64,000 nucleotides of DNA. Source: an uncultured Bacteroidales bacterium. Its GTDB lineage: Bacteria > Bacteroidota > Bacteroidia > Bacteroidales > WCHB1-69. The notes under the pieces were generated by a model. That model did not search any database. It was not told where the DNA came from and saw nothing but the letters and a program-made list of their open reading frames with translations. Within the stretch, counting starts at the first letter, position 1, and each line of letters opens with the position of its first letter. This document shows, piece after piece, positions 53,342-64,000 of the stretch. The stretch is from assembly GCA_900315245.1 (NCBI GenBank), contig OMYJ01000003.1:220121-284120 (forward strand), in the 5' to 3' direction. The position numbers and the translations under genes were made by a program.

Positions 53342-53465
53342 CTTTGGCTATTGGCTTTAGCTTTTGGCTATTATCTTAAAACTTAGACTTAAACTTAAGA
53401 ATGCAAACGTCAAACTACTAACTATTCCCTATTGCCTATTGCCTATTGCCTATTGCCTATTTCCT
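53342..53465. repeat. Mixed tandem-repeat spacer (TTGGCTA, CTTAGA, ATTGCCT units)
   Basis: Short TTGGCTA-type units (53342-53372) and a CTTAGACTTAAACTTAAG stretch (inverse of the TAAGTC family) are followed by ATTCCCT, four ATTGCCT units and ATTTCCT (53424-53465). The last units contain the stop codon of the upstream membrane protein gene (53457-53459). Confidence 0.82.
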
Positions 53466-54098
53466 CCGTTCAAACATCAAAACATACGCAACCCCAAACA
53501 CAACATGCATCACGCTGAAACCGAGAAACCAGAACAGCAATGCATGGGAAATGGTGAAACAGTCAATGATGCCGATAATCAGCTCCGCGTAGCCCAAATA
53601 GCGTAAGGCGGGATAAGTGTAGTGGCTGCAGTTGACTAACGCGAAGCCATAGAAAAAGAGCATGATGGAGGAGGTAAGTCCGTAATGTCCCTGCATCACG
53701 AGGGCCATGCTGAGCAAACCGCCGGCAGCCAGCGGGATGAAAAAATCAAAGAGCATCTGGAACATCCGCTTGTCGAAAACAAAACGAAGATTGTGGCGTT
53801 TAGACTTCACGATGGCAAAGACAAAGACCGTGAGAAGAGAGAGCGCGAACAGCCCGATAGCGATCAGCGCGGCGATGCGGATGCGCGAAGGCGTGTTCAA
53901 AACAGCGAATTTTTGCAGATTTTCGAAGCCGGGGAGCCAATCCCCCACCCCAATTACCGCAGCCGCCATCAACGACGCAACCGCTGCATAGAGTCCTATG
54001 ATGATGATAGACCATCCGCTAACCGCCTGAAAACGAGATGATTTGCTCATCATTTCGCGAATGTCGTTCAGTGTCTGTCTGACCTCTTTTTCTTCCAT
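53457..54098 (-). CDS. Polytopic membrane protein in the creD set
   Basis: A 213-residue protein. The N-terminal 25 residues are cytoplasmic and charged (MEEKEVRQTLNDIREMMSKS). About six hydrophobic helices follow (for example WSIIIIGLYAAVASLMAAAV, FALSLLTVFVFAIV, LLFWFLGFSVMHVVFGVAYV). No enzyme motif is visible and I do not assign a family. It precedes a winged-helix regulator and creD on the same strand. The ATG at 54098 is chosen; a TATCTTTG box lies at 54122-54129. Confidence 0.78.
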   Translation of the reverse strand: MEEKEVRQTLNDIREMMSKSSRFQAVSGWSIIIIGLYAAVASLMAAAVIGVGDWLPGFENLQKFAVLNTPSRIRIAALIAIGLFALSLLTVFVFAIVKSKRHNLRFVFDKRMFQMLFDFFIPLAAGGLLSMALVMQGHYGLTSSIMLFFYGFALVNCSHYTYPALRYLGYAELIIGIIDCFTISHALLFWFLGFSVMHVVFGVAYVLMFERRK

Positions 54099-54121
54099 AT
54101 TCTTAAAAGTACTTTGCGCTG

Positions 54122-54129
54122 CAAAGATA
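54122..54129 (-). promoter_or_regulatory. -7 promoter box of the membrane protein/regulator/creD unit
   Basis: TATCTTTG on minus followed by CAGCGC, 24 bp before the ATG at 54098. Confidence 0.65.
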
Positions 54130-54192
54130 CATTTTTTTTGATATGACACACATTATGAAAAAAAAAAGCAAATTACGATCCCCCACCCTCCT

Positions 54193-54293
<101 letters not shown>

Positions 54294-54330
54294 AAAAAAA
54301 AAGCGGCCAGGAAACTTGCTCCCAGCCGCT
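54294..54330 (-). terminator. Intrinsic terminator of the rpoBC-DUF3467 operon
   Basis: On minus, AGCGGC pairs with GCCGCT around a 17-nt loop and is followed by nine T residues. Confidence 0.82.
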
Positions 54331-54364
54331 ACAAAATTTATAAAAAAGTTGAACGTAGTTCACA

Positions 54365-54670
54365 CTATGCCAGACCGCCACCGCTCATAAATGGAGGCAT
54401 CTGGTTCGGACGATCTTTGATCACGCCGAATTGTTCCTCGTATTTGGAAACATTGTCCTGCAAAGCACGGAGCAAACGCTTGGCATTCACCGGAGTCATA
54501 ATCACGCGGGAACGCACAACAGCCTTCGGAATGCCTGGGGACAAAGCGGCGAAATCCACGAAAAATTCGTTCTCAGAATGAGAAAGGATAGCTAAATTGG
54601 AATATACACCCTTCGCAACTTCCTCACTGATACTCAAATCCATTTTCTGTTCTTTCTTGTCTTCTGCCAT
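54365..54670 (-). CDS. DUF3467-family protein
   Basis: A 101-residue cytoplasmic protein. The stretch VYSNLAILSHSENEFFVDFA, the PKAVVRSRVIMTP segment and KRLLRALQDNVSKYEEQFG are the whole DUF3467 pattern. In Bacteroidetes the gene regularly follows rpoC, as here (54 bp). Function is unknown; a link to transcription is a guess from gene order. The ATG at 54670 is chosen over an upstream ATG because MAEDKKEQK is the common start. Confidence 0.88.
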   Translation of the reverse strand: MAEDKKEQKMDLSISEEVAKGVYSNLAILSHSENEFFVDFAALSPGIPKAVVRSRVIMTPVNAKRLLRALQDNVSKYEEQFGVIKDRPNQMPPFMSGGGLA

Positions 54671-54724
54671 AATTGTCGTTTTTGTCGTTATACAGTTTAA
54701 CAAATTATCTAATTATCTCATCCA

Positions 54725-57700
54725 CTAATCCTCTTCTTTGGACGCCATCAACGATTCGTACTCTTCCTTCGAGCCAACCTCGATGTTCTGATAAGCGCGG
54801 ATACCCGTACCTGCCGGAATCTTCTGGCCGACAATGACATTCTCCTTCATACCAATCAGGCTGTCGGATTTGGCATTGATAGCGGCTTCGGTCAGCACCT
54901 TCGTCGTCTCCTGGAAGGATGCGGCGGAGATGAAGCTGTGAGTCTGCAGAGAAGCGCGGGTGATACCTTGCAGGATCGGCTTACCTGTGGCCGGACGCGC
55001 GTCACGGGTCACCACCAAGCGCAAGTCTTTACGTTTCAACATGGAGTTCACGTCACGCAGCTTCTTGGCGGAGATAATCTGACCCTTGCGGACAGAATCG
55101 GAATCACCGGCATCTTCAACCACTTTCTTATCCCAAATCTGGTCGTTTTCTTCTTGGAAGTCAATCTTATTGATAAGTTCGCCTTGCAAGAACTTGGTGT
55201 CGCCCGGATCCTCAATCTCCATCTTGCGCATCATCTGACGCACAATGACTTCGAAGTGTTTGTCGTTGATCTTCACACCTTGCAGACGATACACCTCCTG
55301 GATTTCATTGATGATGTACTCTTGCACTTTCTGCGCACCCTTGATGTTCAGGATGTCAACAGGAGTCAGAGAACCTTCGGACAGCGGCGTACCGGCTTTC
55401 ACGAAGTCGTTCTCCTGTGCGAGAATCTGCTTTGACGTAGGGATGAGATAGGTCTTGGCACCCTCGCCGGAATCCACACGCGGAGTAATCTTCACCACAC
55501 GGTTACCACGTTTCAGCTTCTTCTCAAAGGAAACGACACCGTCGATTTCAGACACCACAGCGGGATCGCTGGGGTTACGGGCCTCGAACAACTCGGTCAC
55601 GCGCGGCAGACCGCCCGTGATATCACCGGACTTACCGAAGGAACGCAGGATCTTAACCAGAATCTCACCAGAATCGATGACCTGGCCTTCTTCCACAGCC
55701 AAACGTGCACCCACAGGAACGTCGAAGCTCTTGATGATGTCACCATCTTCATCCAAGATGTTGATACCAGGGTTCTTGGTCTTCAGACGGCTTTCAATAA
55801 TCACCTTGTCGTGAATATTTGTCTGCTCATCCGTTTCCACACGGTAGGTAATACCTTCGATAATATCGTTGAACTGAACCTTACCGGCAACATCGGACAA
55901 AATCACAGCGTTGAACGGATCCCAATCAGCGATCAGGGCACCCTTCTTGATGCTGTCACCGTGTTTGTAGTACAGGTTCGAACCGTAAGGCACGTTCGCG
56001 GAGGAAAGCGCCACACCGGTCTTCACATCGATAATCTTGATTTCGGCCGTACGACCGATGACCTTGTAGTAGAACTTGCCCGTATCGTCGGTTTTCTCCA
56101 ATGCACGGAGCTCGTCGATGCTCAGCACACCGTCGTAAGAAGCGATGATACTGCTGTTGGCGGCCACGTTACCGGCCACACCACCGACGTGGAACGTACG
56201 CAGGGTCAGCTGGGTACCTGGCTCACCGATAGACTGAGCGGCAATGACACCGACAGCCTCACCGATCTGAACCATCTTACCCGTTGCCAGGTTACGGCCG
56301 TAGCACTTCTGGCAGATACCGTGCTTGGACTCGCAAGTCGGCACCGAACGGATTTCCACCTCCTCGATAGGAGAATCTTCGATAATCTGACAATATTTCT
56401 CAGTCAACTCCTCACCAGCCTTGATAATCAATTCGCCAGTCTGAGGATGATAAACGTCATGCAGTGTCACACGACCCAACAGACGGTCGTACAACGTCTC
56501 CACCACTTCCTCGTTGTTCTTCAACGCGCTCACGGTCATACCGCGCAGCGTGCCGCAGTCTTCCTCGTTGATGATGACATCGTGGGAGACATCAACCAAA
56601 CGACGGGTCAGATAACCAGCGTCAGCGGTCTTCAATGCGGTATCAGCTAAACCCTTACGGGCACCGTGCGTGGAGATAAAGTACTCTTGCACGGAAAGGC
56701 CTTCCTTGAAGTTGGACAAAATGGGGTTCTCAATAATCTCGCCACCGGAGGAGCCTGCTTTACTGGGCTTTGCCATCAAACCACGCATACCGGACAGCTG
56801 ACGAATCTGCTCCGCAGAACCACGAGCTCCGGAGTCGCGCATCATGTGCACGGGGTTGAAGCCCTGGCGGTCCTCCTCGATCTCCTTCATGAGAATCTTG
56901 GAAAGACGCGCGTTGCACTGTGACCACACATCAATGACCTGGTTATAACGCTCAGTGTTAGTGATGAAACCCATGTTGTAGTTCATGGTGATCTCATCAA
57001 CTTGGGCATTGGCCTCGGCAATCAACTTCGGTTTCTCGGCGGGCACAATCACGTCACCGAGGTTGAACGACATACCGCCCTCGTATGCCATACGGTAACC
57101 GAGAGTCATGATGTCGTCAAGGAACTGGGTACAGGATTTGTTGCCACATTTGATCAGCACGTCACCGATGATATCGCGCAACGCCTTTTTAGTCAGCAAC
57201 ATATTAATATAGCCATAATCTTTCGGCACCACTTGGTTGAACATCACACGACCCACGGTGGTATCGACAATCTTCTTGGTACCCTGCCCGTCTATATCGA
57301 CACGGCATTTGATTTTGGCATTCAAATGGATTTTCTTTTCATTATAGGCGATCATCACCTCTTCCGGTCCGTAGAAGATACCACCTTCGCCGGGAACTTT
57401 ATGGTCAGGCGTGGAGGGCAGTTCCTTCGTGATGTAGTACAGACCGAGCACCATGTCCTGTGAAGGCACGGTCACGGGCGCACCGTTAGCCGGGTTAAGG
57501 ATGTTGTGGGAAGCCATCATCAGCATCTGGGCTTCCATGATGGCAGCATTGCCCAGCGGCACGTGTACAGCCATCTGGTCACCGTCGAAGTCGGCGTTGA
57601 AGGCCGTACAGCACAACGGGTGCAGACGTATAGCCTTGCCTTCGACCAAACGCGGCTGGAAAGCCTGAATACCCAGACGGTGCAGCGTAGGAGCACGGTT

Positions 57701-59011
57701 CAGCAACACAGGGTGACCCTTGAGGATGTTCTCAAGGATTTCCCACACCACGGGATCCTTGCGATCGACGATCTTTTTAGCGGATTTCACCGTCTTCACA
57801 ATACCTCTTTCGAGGATTTTACGGATGACGAACGGTTTGAACAACTCGGCAGCCATGTCTTTCGGCAGACCGCACTCGTTCAAGTGCAAGTCAGGACCGA
57901 CAACGATAACGGAACGGCCAGAGTAGTCAACACGTTTACCGAGCAAGTTCTGACGGAAACGACCTTGTTTACCCTTCAGGCTGTCGGAGAGGGACTTCAA
58001 CGCACGGTTGGACTCCGTTCTCACGGCACTGGATTTCTTGGAGTTATCGAACAGGGAATCCACAGCTTCCTGCAGCATACGCTTCTCGTTGCGCATGATA
58101 ACATCAGGAGCCTTGATTTCCATCAAGCGTTTCAGACGGTTATTGCGGATGATGACACGACGGTAGAGGTCATTGAGGTCGGAGGTGGCGAAACGGCCGC
58201 CATCCAACGGCACAAGAGGACGCAATTCCGGAGGAATCACCGGCACCGTCTTCACAATCATACGCTCCGGACGGTTGTCGGCGCGCTTGCGGCTGTCGCG
58301 GAACGCCTCGAACACGTGCAGACGTTTCAGCAGGTCTTTCTTACGCTGTTGGGAAGTCTCGCGGTTCGCACGGTCACGAAGTTCGTAAGACTCGGCATCC
58401 AGATCCACCTTACACAACAGGTCGTACAAAGCTTCCGCACCCATCTTGGCAATAAACTTATTGGGATCGGTATCTTCCAGCAGACGGTTTTCAGCAGGCA
58501 ACTTCTCCACCAGGTCGAAATACTCCTCCTCGTTGAGCAGTTTGCCCTTCTTGATCTCATCGCTTTCCATGATACCGCCTTGTATCACGATATATTTCTC
58601 GTAATACACCACAGCTTCCACTTCCTTTGTGGCAAGTCCCAAAAGAGCACCAATCTTGTTCGGGAGAGACTTGAAGAACCATATATGGGCTACAGGAACA
58701 ACCAGTTGAATGTGTCCCATACGCTCACGGCGCACCTTGCGTTCGGTGACTTCCACACCACAACGGTCACAGATCACGCCTTTGTAACGGATTCTCTTGT
58801 ACTTTCCGCAGTGACATTCCCAGTCTTTCATCGGACCGAAAATCTTCTCGCAGAACAGACCGTCGCGTTCGGGCTTCAACGTTCTGTAGTTGATGGTTTC
58901 CGGTTTCAACACCTCTCCGTGCGACTGCTCGAGGATTGACTCGGGAGAAGCCAGGCTGATGGTTATTTTATGAAACTCTTTACGGGTATTATTATCTTTT
59001 CTGAGAGCCAT
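54725..59011 (-). CDS. rpoC: RNA polymerase beta-prime subunit
   Basis: 1428 residues, full length for Bacteroidetes. The N-terminal zinc site is [20 protein letters not shown]. The catalytic magnesium loop is [12 protein letters not shown]. The trigger-loop region contains [19 protein letters not shown], and the second zinc cluster has [16 protein letters not shown]. It is separated from rpoB by 25 bp. Together with beta, alpha and omega it forms the core enzyme; the rpoZ gene is at 24.0 kb in this window. Confidence 0.98.
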   Translation of the reverse strand: MALRKDNNTRKEFHKITISLASPESILEQSHGEVLKPETINYRTLKPERDGLFCEKIFGPMKDWECHCGKYKRIRYKGVICDRCGVEVTERKVRRERMGHIQLVVPVAHIWFFKSLPNKIGALLGLATKEVEAVVYYEKYIVIQGGIMESDEIKKGKLLNEEEYFDLVEKLPAENRLLEDTDPNKFIAKMGAEALYDLLCKVDLDAESYELRDRANRETSQQRKKDLLKRLHVFEAFRDSRKRADNRPERMIVKTVPVIPPELRPLVPLDGGRFATSDLNDLYRRVIIRNNRLKRLMEIKAPDVIMRNEKRMLQEAVDSLFDNSKKSSAVRTESNRALKSLSDSLKGKQGRFRQNLLGKRVDYSGRSVIVVGPDLHLNECGLPKDMAAELFKPFVIRKILERGIVKTVKSAKKIVDRKDPVVWEILENILKGHPVLLNRAPTLHRLGIQAFQPRLVEGKAIRLHPLCCTAFNADFDGDQMAVHVPLGNAAIMEAQMLMMASHNILNPANGAPVTVPSQDMVLGLYYITKELPSTPDHKVPGEGGIFYGPEEVMIAYNEKKIHLNAKIKCRVDIDGQGTKKIVDTTVGRVMFNQVVPKDYGYINMLLTKKALRDIIGDVLIKCGNKSCTQFLDDIMTLGYRMAYEGGMSFNLGDVIVPAEKPKLIAEANAQVDEITMNYNMGFITNTERYNQVIDVWSQCNARLSKILMKEIEEDRQGFNPVHMMRDSGARGSAEQIRQLSGMRGLMAKPSKAGSSGGEIIENPILSNFKEGLSVQEYFISTHGARKGLADTALKTADAGYLTRRLVDVSHDVIINEEDCGTLRGMTVSALKNNEEVVETLYDRLLGRVTLHDVYHPQTGELIIKAGEELTEKYCQIIEDSPIEEVEIRSVPTCESKHGICQKCYGRNLATGKMVQIGEAVGVIAAQSIGEPGTQLTLRTFHVGGVAGNVAANSSIIASYDGVLSIDELRALEKTDDTGKFYYKVIGRTAEIKIIDVKTGVALSSANVPYGSNLYYKHGDSIKKGALIADWDPFNAVILSDVAGKVQFNDIIEGITYRVETDEQTNIHDKVIIESRLKTKNPGINILDEDGDIIKSFDVPVGARLAVEEGQVIDSGEILVKILRSFGKSGDITGGLPRVTELFEARNPSDPAVVSEIDGVVSFEKKLKRGNRVVKITPRVDSGEGAKTYLIPTSKQILAQENDFVKAGTPLSEGSLTPVDILNIKGAQKVQEYIINEIQEVYRLQGVKINDKHFEVIVRQMMRKMEIEDPGDTKFLQGELINKIDFQEENDQIWDKKVVEDAGDSDSVRKGQIISAKKLRDVNSMLKRKDLRLVVTRDARPATGKPILQGITRASLQTHSFISAASFQETTKVLTEAAINAKSDSLIGMKENVIVGQKIPAGTGIRAYQNIEVGSKEEYESLMASKEED

Positions 59012-59036
59012 TTTCTTTCAGATGTTTTTTTATTTC

Positions 59037-62000
59037 TTATTCAAATTTAATATCCAAGCACAGACCGCGCAACTCATTGACCAGCACATTGAAGGATTCA
59101 GGGATACCGGCTATAGGCATATTGTCACCCTTCACGATAGCTTCGTATGCCTTGGCTCTGCCGACCACATCATCCGACTTAACTGTCAGAATCTCTTGCA
59201 GCACGTTGGCGGCACCGTAGGCCTCGATGGCCCACACCTCCATCTCACCGAAACGCTGACCACCGAACTGGGCTTTACCGCCGAGAGGCTGTTGCGTAAT
59301 CAAAGAGTAAGGTCCGATGGAACGAGCGTGCATCTTGTCATCAACCATGTGGTGCAGTTTCAAATAGTAGATGTAACCCACGGTCGCCTTCTGATGGAAG
59401 GGTTCGCCAGTCTCGCCATCATACAACTGCGTGCTTCCGTTCTCGGGCAGCCCGGCCTTGCGCATCAACTCGTTGATCTGGTCAATGGAGGCACCGTCGA
59501 AAATTGGGGTGGCGTATTTCACACCCGTTTTCTTGCCAGCCCATGCCAACACGGTCTCGTAAATCTGACCGAGGTTCATACGGGAAGGCACACCCAGAGG
59601 GTTCAGCACCACATCCACGGGACGACCGTCCTCAAGGAACGGAAGATCCTCCTGGCGCACAATCTTAGCCACACAACCTTTGTTACCGTGACGACCGGCC
59701 ATCTTGTCACCCACACGCAGTTTACGCTTGTTGGCAACATACACCTTGGCCATTTGCACGATACCGGAAGGCAGCTCGGTGCCAATGGTGGCATCAAAGA
59801 TCTCGCGGGTACGGCGGGATTCAATGTCACGAACCTTCACCAGATAGTTGCGGATAACCTCGGCAACCATGCCGTTGACACGACTGTCATTGGTCCATTT
59901 GGAAACAGACACAGTCTTATAGTCGATGGTGTTCAACAGCTTCTGGGAGAACTTGGAGCCTTTTTGCACAAGAGGTTCCTTAGTGTCGGCGCAGATCACA
60001 TGAGCGACCTTTCCTTCCAACACCTTGTAAAGCTTGCTCACCAGCACCTCTTTCAAGGCATCCAATTCCACTTGGTATTTCGCCTTGATTTCCTCTTCGA
60101 TATCCTTGTCTTTGGCTTTGGATTTTCTGTCTTTTATCAGACGGGACATAGATTTTGCACCAATGACCACGCCGCGCATGGCTGGGGGTGCTTTGAGAGA
60201 GGCATCCTTCACATCGCCAGCTTTGTCGCCGAAGATGGCACGGAGCAATTTCTCCTCGGGAGTCGGATAAGACTCACCTTTCGGGGTGATCTTACCAATC
60301 AGAATATCTCCCTCTTTCACTTCCGCACCGACGCGAATCAGACCGTCTTCGTTCAAATCCTTTGTCGTTTCGGAAGAAACATTCGGAATATCATTGGTCA
60401 GCACTTCCTGCCCGCGCTTGGTGTCGCGAACTTCCAAAGTGAATGACTCAATATGGATTGACGTATATAAATCATCGGTCACCGCCTTTTCTGAAATCAC
60501 GACGGCATCCTCGAAGTTATATCCCTTCCACGGCATGAAGGCCACCATCAGGTTGCGGCCAAGGGCCAGCTCACCATTTTCTGTGGCATAACCTTCCGTC
60601 AGAACATCCCCTTTCTTCACTTTCTGGCCTTTTGTCACAATAGGACGCTGGTTGAAGCAGGAGTTCTGGTTCGTTCTTCTGAACTTCAGAAGCTGATAAT
60701 TCTTGACATTGGAATCAAAGCTGACCAATGCCTCAGCGGCAGTACGCTCATATTCAATCTCGATATGTTGAGCATCAACGGATTTCACCACGCCATTGCC
60801 TTCAGCAAGCAACACCACGCGGGAATCCACAGCAACACGGTGCTCCAGACCAGTACCCACGATGGGCGCCTCGGGGCGCAACAACGGCACGGCCTGACGC
60901 ATCATGTTGGATCCCATCAACGCACGGTTAGCGTCATCGTTTTCCAAGAACGGAATCAGGGATGCAGCAATAGAGGCGATCTGGTTAGGCGCAATGTCTA
61001 TCAAGTCAATCTCCTCACGCGGCAGGATGGGATAATCGGCCAGACGACGGGCTTTCACCTTTTCGCCAAGCAGTCCGTTCTCATCCATCGGCGTGTTAGC
61101 CTGGGCAATACGTTTGTTGTCCTCCTCCTCGGCCGTCAGGAAAATGGGCGGCTCGTCAAAGCGCACCCGACCGTTCTCCACGCGTCTGTAAGGCGTCTCG
61201 ATGAAACCGAGGTCGTTGATACGGGCGAACACGCAGAGGGAGGAGATCAAACCGATGTTAGGACCTTCAGGGGTCTCAATCGTACACAGACGACCGTAGT
61301 GCGTGTAGTGCACGTCACGCACCTCGAAACCGGCACGTTCACGGGACAGACCGCCAGGACCCAAAGCTGAGATTCTACGCTTGTGCGTGATTTCAGACAG
61401 CGGGTTGGTTTGGTCCATGAACTGTGACAGCTGGTTGGTTCCGAAGAACGAGTTAACCACTGAAGACAAGGTCTTGGCGTTGATCAAATCCTGCGGATAG
61501 AAGGATTCGTGGTCACGCACATTCATCTTCTCACGGATGGTGCGGGCCATGCGGTTCAGGCCAAGGCCGAACTGGTTGTATAATTGTTCACCGACGGTGC
61601 GGACACGTCTGTTGCTCAAGTGGTCGATATCATCAACTTCCGTCTTGGAGTTGATCAGTTCAACCAAGTAACGGATAATGGAGATGATATCCTCGTTGGT
61701 GAGCACGCCCGTTTCCATCGGGATGTTCAAATTCAATTTCTTATTGATACGATAGCGGCCCACTTCACCGAGGTCATAGCGTTTCTCGGAGAAGAAGAGC
61801 TTGTCGAGGGTGGCGCGCGCCGTTTCCTCATCGGGCGCCTGGGTGCTCTTCAACTGCATGTAGATGTACTCGATGGCTTGTTTGCCAGAGTTCGTCGGAT
61901 CCTTCTGCAAAGTGTTGAAAATCACGGAATAGTCAACCTGTTTCTCATCTTCTTTATGGAAGAGTACAGTCTTGATATTTGCATCGGCCACCATATTGAT

Positions 62001-62840
62001 GTGGTCCTTCTCGAACACCGTCTCACGGTCAATAATCACCTCCGTACGTTCGATGTTCACCACCTCACCGGTCTCATCATCTACAAAATCCTCGTACCAT
62101 GTCTTGGTCACAGCGGCCGCCAGTTTCTTACCCACATATTTTTTCAAGTTGGCTTTGGATGCCTTCACCTCCTCGGCAATGTCGAAAATGCTGAGGATAT
62201 CCTTGTCCGTCTCGTAGCCGATGGCGCGCAACAGCGTCGTGACCGGCAATTTCTTCTTACGGTCGATGTAAGCGTAGAGGACGTTGTTGATGTCGGTGGT
62301 GAATTCCATCCATGAGCCCTTGAACGGGATGATGCGGGCGGAATAGAGGGGCGTACCGTTGGAGTGGTACGAGAAGCCGAAGAACACGCCGGGGGAACGG
62401 TGCAGCTGTGATACGACCACGCGTTCCGCACCGTTGATGATGAAAGTACCGCTCGGGGTCATGTAAGGGATCATTCCCAAATAGACTTCCTGCACACGGG
62501 CCTCTTCAAAACCCTCATGTTCCTCGTCGTTGCATTTCAGCTGCAACTTGGCTTTAAGGGGTACACTGTATGTCAAGCCTCTTTCAAGGCATTCGTCCAT
62601 GGAATAGCGAGGAAAGTCGATGTAATAATCTAAAAATTCCAGAACGAAACAATTTCTTGCGTCCGTAATCGGGAAATTCTCTGCAAACGCCCGATACAAG
62701 CCCTCGTTTTTGCGGGATTCCGGATCAGTGTCGATCTGGAAAAACTCCTGAAACGATTTCAACTGGATGTCAAGGAAATCCGGAAATTCCACAGGTCTTG
62801 TGGTCGCAAAACTTATTCTTTTATTATTTGTAGTTGACAA
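59037..62840 (-). CDS. rpoB: RNA polymerase beta subunit
   Basis: 1267 residues. The rifampicin-binding region contains [20 protein letters not shown] and [13 protein letters not shown]. The conserved [10 protein letters not shown] and the C-terminal [20 protein letters not shown]-type segment (here with [11 protein letters not shown]) are present. No unusual substitutions were noticed in the rifampicin pocket by eye. It follows rplL with a 136-bp spacer that holds a large hairpin. Confidence 0.98.
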   Translation of the reverse strand: MSTTNNKRISFATTRPVEFPDFLDIQLKSFQEFFQIDTDPESRKNEGLYRAFAENFPITDARNCFVLEFLDYYIDFPRYSMDECLERGLTYSVPLKAKLQLKCNDEEHEGFEEARVQEVYLGMIPYMTPSGTFIINGAERVVVSQLHRSPGVFFGFSYHSNGTPLYSARIIPFKGSWMEFTTDINNVLYAYIDRKKKLPVTTLLRAIGYETDKDILSIFDIAEEVKASKANLKKYVGKKLAAAVTKTWYEDFVDDETGEVVNIERTEVIIDRETVFEKDHINMVADANIKTVLFHKEDEKQVDYSVIFNTLQKDPTNSGKQAIEYIYMQLKSTQAPDEETARATLDKLFFSEKRYDLGEVGRYRINKKLNLNIPMETGVLTNEDIISIIRYLVELINSKTEVDDIDHLSNRRVRTVGEQLYNQFGLGLNRMARTIREKMNVRDHESFYPQDLINAKTLSSVVNSFFGTNQLSQFMDQTNPLSEITHKRRISALGPGGLSRERAGFEVRDVHYTHYGRLCTIETPEGPNIGLISSLCVFARINDLGFIETPYRRVENGRVRFDEPPIFLTAEEEDNKRIAQANTPMDENGLLGEKVKARRLADYPILPREEIDLIDIAPNQIASIAASLIPFLENDDANRALMGSNMMRQAVPLLRPEAPIVGTGLEHRVAVDSRVVLLAEGNGVVKSVDAQHIEIEYERTAAEALVSFDSNVKNYQLLKFRRTNQNSCFNQRPIVTKGQKVKKGDVLTEGYATENGELALGRNLMVAFMPWKGYNFEDAVVISEKAVTDDLYTSIHIESFTLEVRDTKRGQEVLTNDIPNVSSETTKDLNEDGLIRVGAEVKEGDILIGKITPKGESYPTPEEKLLRAIFGDKAGDVKDASLKAPPAMRGVVIGAKSMSRLIKDRKSKAKDKDIEEEIKAKYQVELDALKEVLVSKLYKVLEGKVAHVICADTKEPLVQKGSKFSQKLLNTIDYKTVSVSKWTNDSRVNGMVAEVIRNYLVKVRDIESRRTREIFDATIGTELPSGIVQMAKVYVANKRKLRVGDKMAGRHGNKGCVAKIVRQEDLPFLEDGRPVDVVLNPLGVPSRMNLGQIYETVLAWAGKKTGVKYATPIFDGASIDQINELMRKAGLPENGSTQLYDGETGEPFHQKATVGYIYYLKLHHMVDDKMHARSIGPYSLITQQPLGGKAQFGGQRFGEMEVWAIEAYGAANVLQEILTVKSDDVVGRAKAYEAIVKGDNMPIAGIPESFNVLVNELRGLCLDIKFE

Positions 62841-62915
62841 GGCTGTTTGTTTTTATTTGACGAAAAAACTGATTATTAACAAAATACCAATCAGCAGGTA
62901 TTATAAAACAGCAAT

Positions 62916-62954
62916 AAGAACAAGGCTTCCGCACCCGGCGGAAGCGTTGTTCTT
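62916..62954. promoter_or_regulatory. Long hairpin in the rplL-rpoB spacer
   Basis: AAGAACAA and GCTTCCGC on one side pair with GCGGAAGC and TTGTTCTT on the other, with one G-G bulge and a 5-nt loop, giving 16 base pairs. No T-run follows on minus. Position matches the attenuator/processing site known between rplL and rpoB in E. coli. Confidence 0.8.
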
Positions 62955-62976
62955 TTGCTTGGGGGTTGGGTCGAAA

Positions 62977-63354
62977 CTATTTAATTTCGACTTCAGCGCC
63001 GGCCTCTTCGAGGGATTTCTTCAAAGATTCAGCTTCCTCTTTGGAGATACCTTCCTTGACGGCCTTGGGAGCTCCGTCAACCAGTTCCTTGGCTTCCTTC
63101 AGGCCGAGGCTGGTGAGTTCCTTCACCAACTTCACAACCTGCAGCTTGTTGCCACCGGCTGCCTTGAGGATAACGTCGAACTCGGTCTTTTCCTCAGCGG
63201 CTGCGGCGCCACCTGCGGCGGGACCTGCGGCGACTGCGACTGCAGCTGCGGCGGGTTCAATACCGTATTCGTCTTTCAAAATTTGAGCTAATTCGTTAAC
63301 TTCTTTAACGGTTAAGTTCACTAATTGTTCTGCAAATGCTTTCAAATCTGCCAT
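62977..63354 (-). CDS. rplL: Ribosomal protein L7/L12 (bL12)
   Basis: A 125-residue stalk protein. The N-terminal dimerisation helices ([20 protein letters not shown]), the Ala/Gly-rich hinge (about 37-55) and the C-terminal factor-binding domain ([20 protein letters not shown] and [15 protein letters not shown]) are all present. It binds L10 and recruits translation factors. It lies downstream of rplJ in the conserved rplA-rplJ-rplL-rpoBC order. Confidence 0.98.
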   Translation of the reverse strand: MADLKAFAEQLVNLTVKEVNELAQILKDEYGIEPAAAAVAVAAGPAAGGAAAAEEKTEFDVILKAAGGNKLQVVKLVKELTSLGLKEAKELVDGAPKAVKEGISKEEAESLKKSLEEAGAEVEIK

Positions 63355-63400
63355 AATGTTATTTTTTTTATTGTTTTTACTAATTTGATTTGTTTAATTT

Positions 63401-63919
63401 TTATGCTCTTTCGGAAAGAGTCTTGACAATGCCGGCCAATTTGCCGCCGCCAGACTGCAAAGCAGAAATAACCTGTTTTGCAGGTGATTGCAACAATGCC
63501 ACAATGTCGCCGATCAATTCCTCGCGAGACTTGATGTTGCAAAGGGCCTCCAGCTGGTCGTCTCCAATGTAAACTGCTTCTTCAATGAAAGCGGCCTTGA
63601 TGAGAGGTTTTGCATTTTTCGCCCGGAAATCCTTTATCAATTTGGCGGGCACGTTACCCGTATTGCACAACATGACAGCCGTCGGGCCGTTCAGGGTCTC
63701 ATACAACTCTGAATAGTCCTTTTCGGACTGCTCCATGGCGCGTTTCAGAAGGGTGTTCTTCACAACCTTCAGCTTCACGTCCTTGCTGAAGCACAATTTG
63801 CGTAACTGGTTGACTGTGCTAACCGTAAATCCGGAAATATCCGTTACATATACGTGAGAATAGTTAGCCAAGTCTTGGGAAATCTCTTCAATAATCTGAC
63901 TTTTTTGTTCTTTGTTCAT
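63401..63919 (-). CDS. rplJ: Ribosomal protein L10 (uL10)
   Basis: A 172-residue protein that anchors the L7/L12 dimers to 23S rRNA. The N-terminal region has YVTDISGFTVSTVNQLRKLC and KVVKNTLLKRAME, which bind rRNA; the C-terminal helix binds L12 (LQSPAKQVISALQSGGGKLAG). It lies 17 bp downstream of rplA and 46 bp upstream of rplL. Confidence 0.97.
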   Translation of the reverse strand: MNKEQKSQIIEEISQDLANYSHVYVTDISGFTVSTVNQLRKLCFSKDVKLKVVKNTLLKRAMEQSEKDYSELYETLNGPTAVMLCNTGNVPAKLIKDFRAKNAKPLIKAAFIEEAVYIGDDQLEALCNIKSREELIGDIVALLQSPAKQVISALQSGGGKLAGIVKTLSERA

Positions 63920-63935
63920 ACTAACTAATCTTTAT

Positions 63936-64000
63936 TTATAAGGTAACTGATTTGGGATCCACTTGCACGCCGGGGCTCATCGTGGTGGAGAGGTAGATGC
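63936..64000 (-). CDS. rplA: Ribosomal protein L1 (uL1), C-terminal end only
   Basis: The last 20 codons and the stop of an open frame that enters from the window edge. The translated end IYLSTTMSPGVQVDPKSVTL matches the conserved L1 C-terminus (STTMGPG-type), and the gene order before rplJ agrees. Confidence 0.88.
   Translation of the reverse strand, partial: IYLSTTMSPGVQVDPKSVTL

Noticed and set aside
57506-60446. Long open frames opposite rpoC and rpoB (for example 57506-58939 and 59022-60446, plus strand)
   Set aside because: They are antisense shadows of highly conserved genes, lack family motifs and have no promoter box in the right place.

Overview
The window looks like chromosome of a Bacteroidota bacterium, most likely order Bacteroidales; I cannot name a genus. 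Three kinds of evidence agree. First, almost every transcription unit is preceded by the Bacteroidetes -7 box TAnnTTTG, with no E. coli-type -10/-35 boxes. Second, several exported proteins end in type IX secretion (T9SS) sorting domains, of type A and type B. Third, many families are typical of the phylum: DUF5723, DUF4837, DUF4835, OstA-like protein, a Bacteroidetes-type omega subunit, DUF3467 after rpoC, and a PurF-like protein starting MGGFFG.

Layout. 1-5.5 kb: a cut-off phosphodiester-glycosidase-like gene, threonine aldolase, hemW, an ogt-type alkyltransferase and a GH20 lipoprotein. 5.5-7.4 kb: an AT-richer accessory island with a HEPN/MNT pair, an unknown gene and a RelE/ParE-like toxin-antitoxin pair. 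7.4-13.8 kb: a long RluA-family synthase, a lipidated nitroreductase, a large T9SS type B surface protein and glyA. 13.8-19.4 kb (minus): an ECF sigma factor, a membrane anti-sigma-like protein that carries a T9SS type B sorting domain, a large lipoprotein, a DUF5723 outer-membrane protein, and a DUF4837 lipoprotein upstream. 19.5-32.7 kb (plus): dprA, PBP1A, bamD, rpoZ, coaBC, DUF4835, recN, a small barrel, xseB, an O-methyltransferase, trmD, an O-antigen ligase and an esterase. 32.8-35.7 kb: a second giant T9SS type B protein. 36-43 kb (plus): tRNA-Pro, a YwqK-like lipoprotein, an OstA-like protein, uvrC, a T9SS type A M14 peptidase and a DUF4328 protein. 43-54 kb: glycosyltransferase, recJ, dnaA, nucleotidyltransferase, a small lipoprotein, pcm, the PurF-like gene, and a creD/regulator/membrane-protein set. 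54.3-64 kb (minus): DUF3467, rpoC, rpoB, rplL, rplJ and the end of rplA.

The most unusual feature is a set of intergenic tandem arrays, mostly with a 7-bp period and different unit sequences (ATTCTAC, ATTCACY, RTTRGCT, CAATGAA, CAATTAT, ATTGCCT). They fill many spacers. They often run into the stop codon of one gene and abut the start codon of the next. Some are joined to a dispersed, roughly 73-bp element with three hairpins. I know of comparable heptamer arrays in cyanobacteria, but not of a description in Bacteroidales. The second most interesting item is the sigma/anti-sigma pair whose anti-sigma partner ends in a T9SS sorting domain, which suggests a circuit that senses secretion or the cell surface.

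All family assignments come from reading motifs by eye; no database search was possible.
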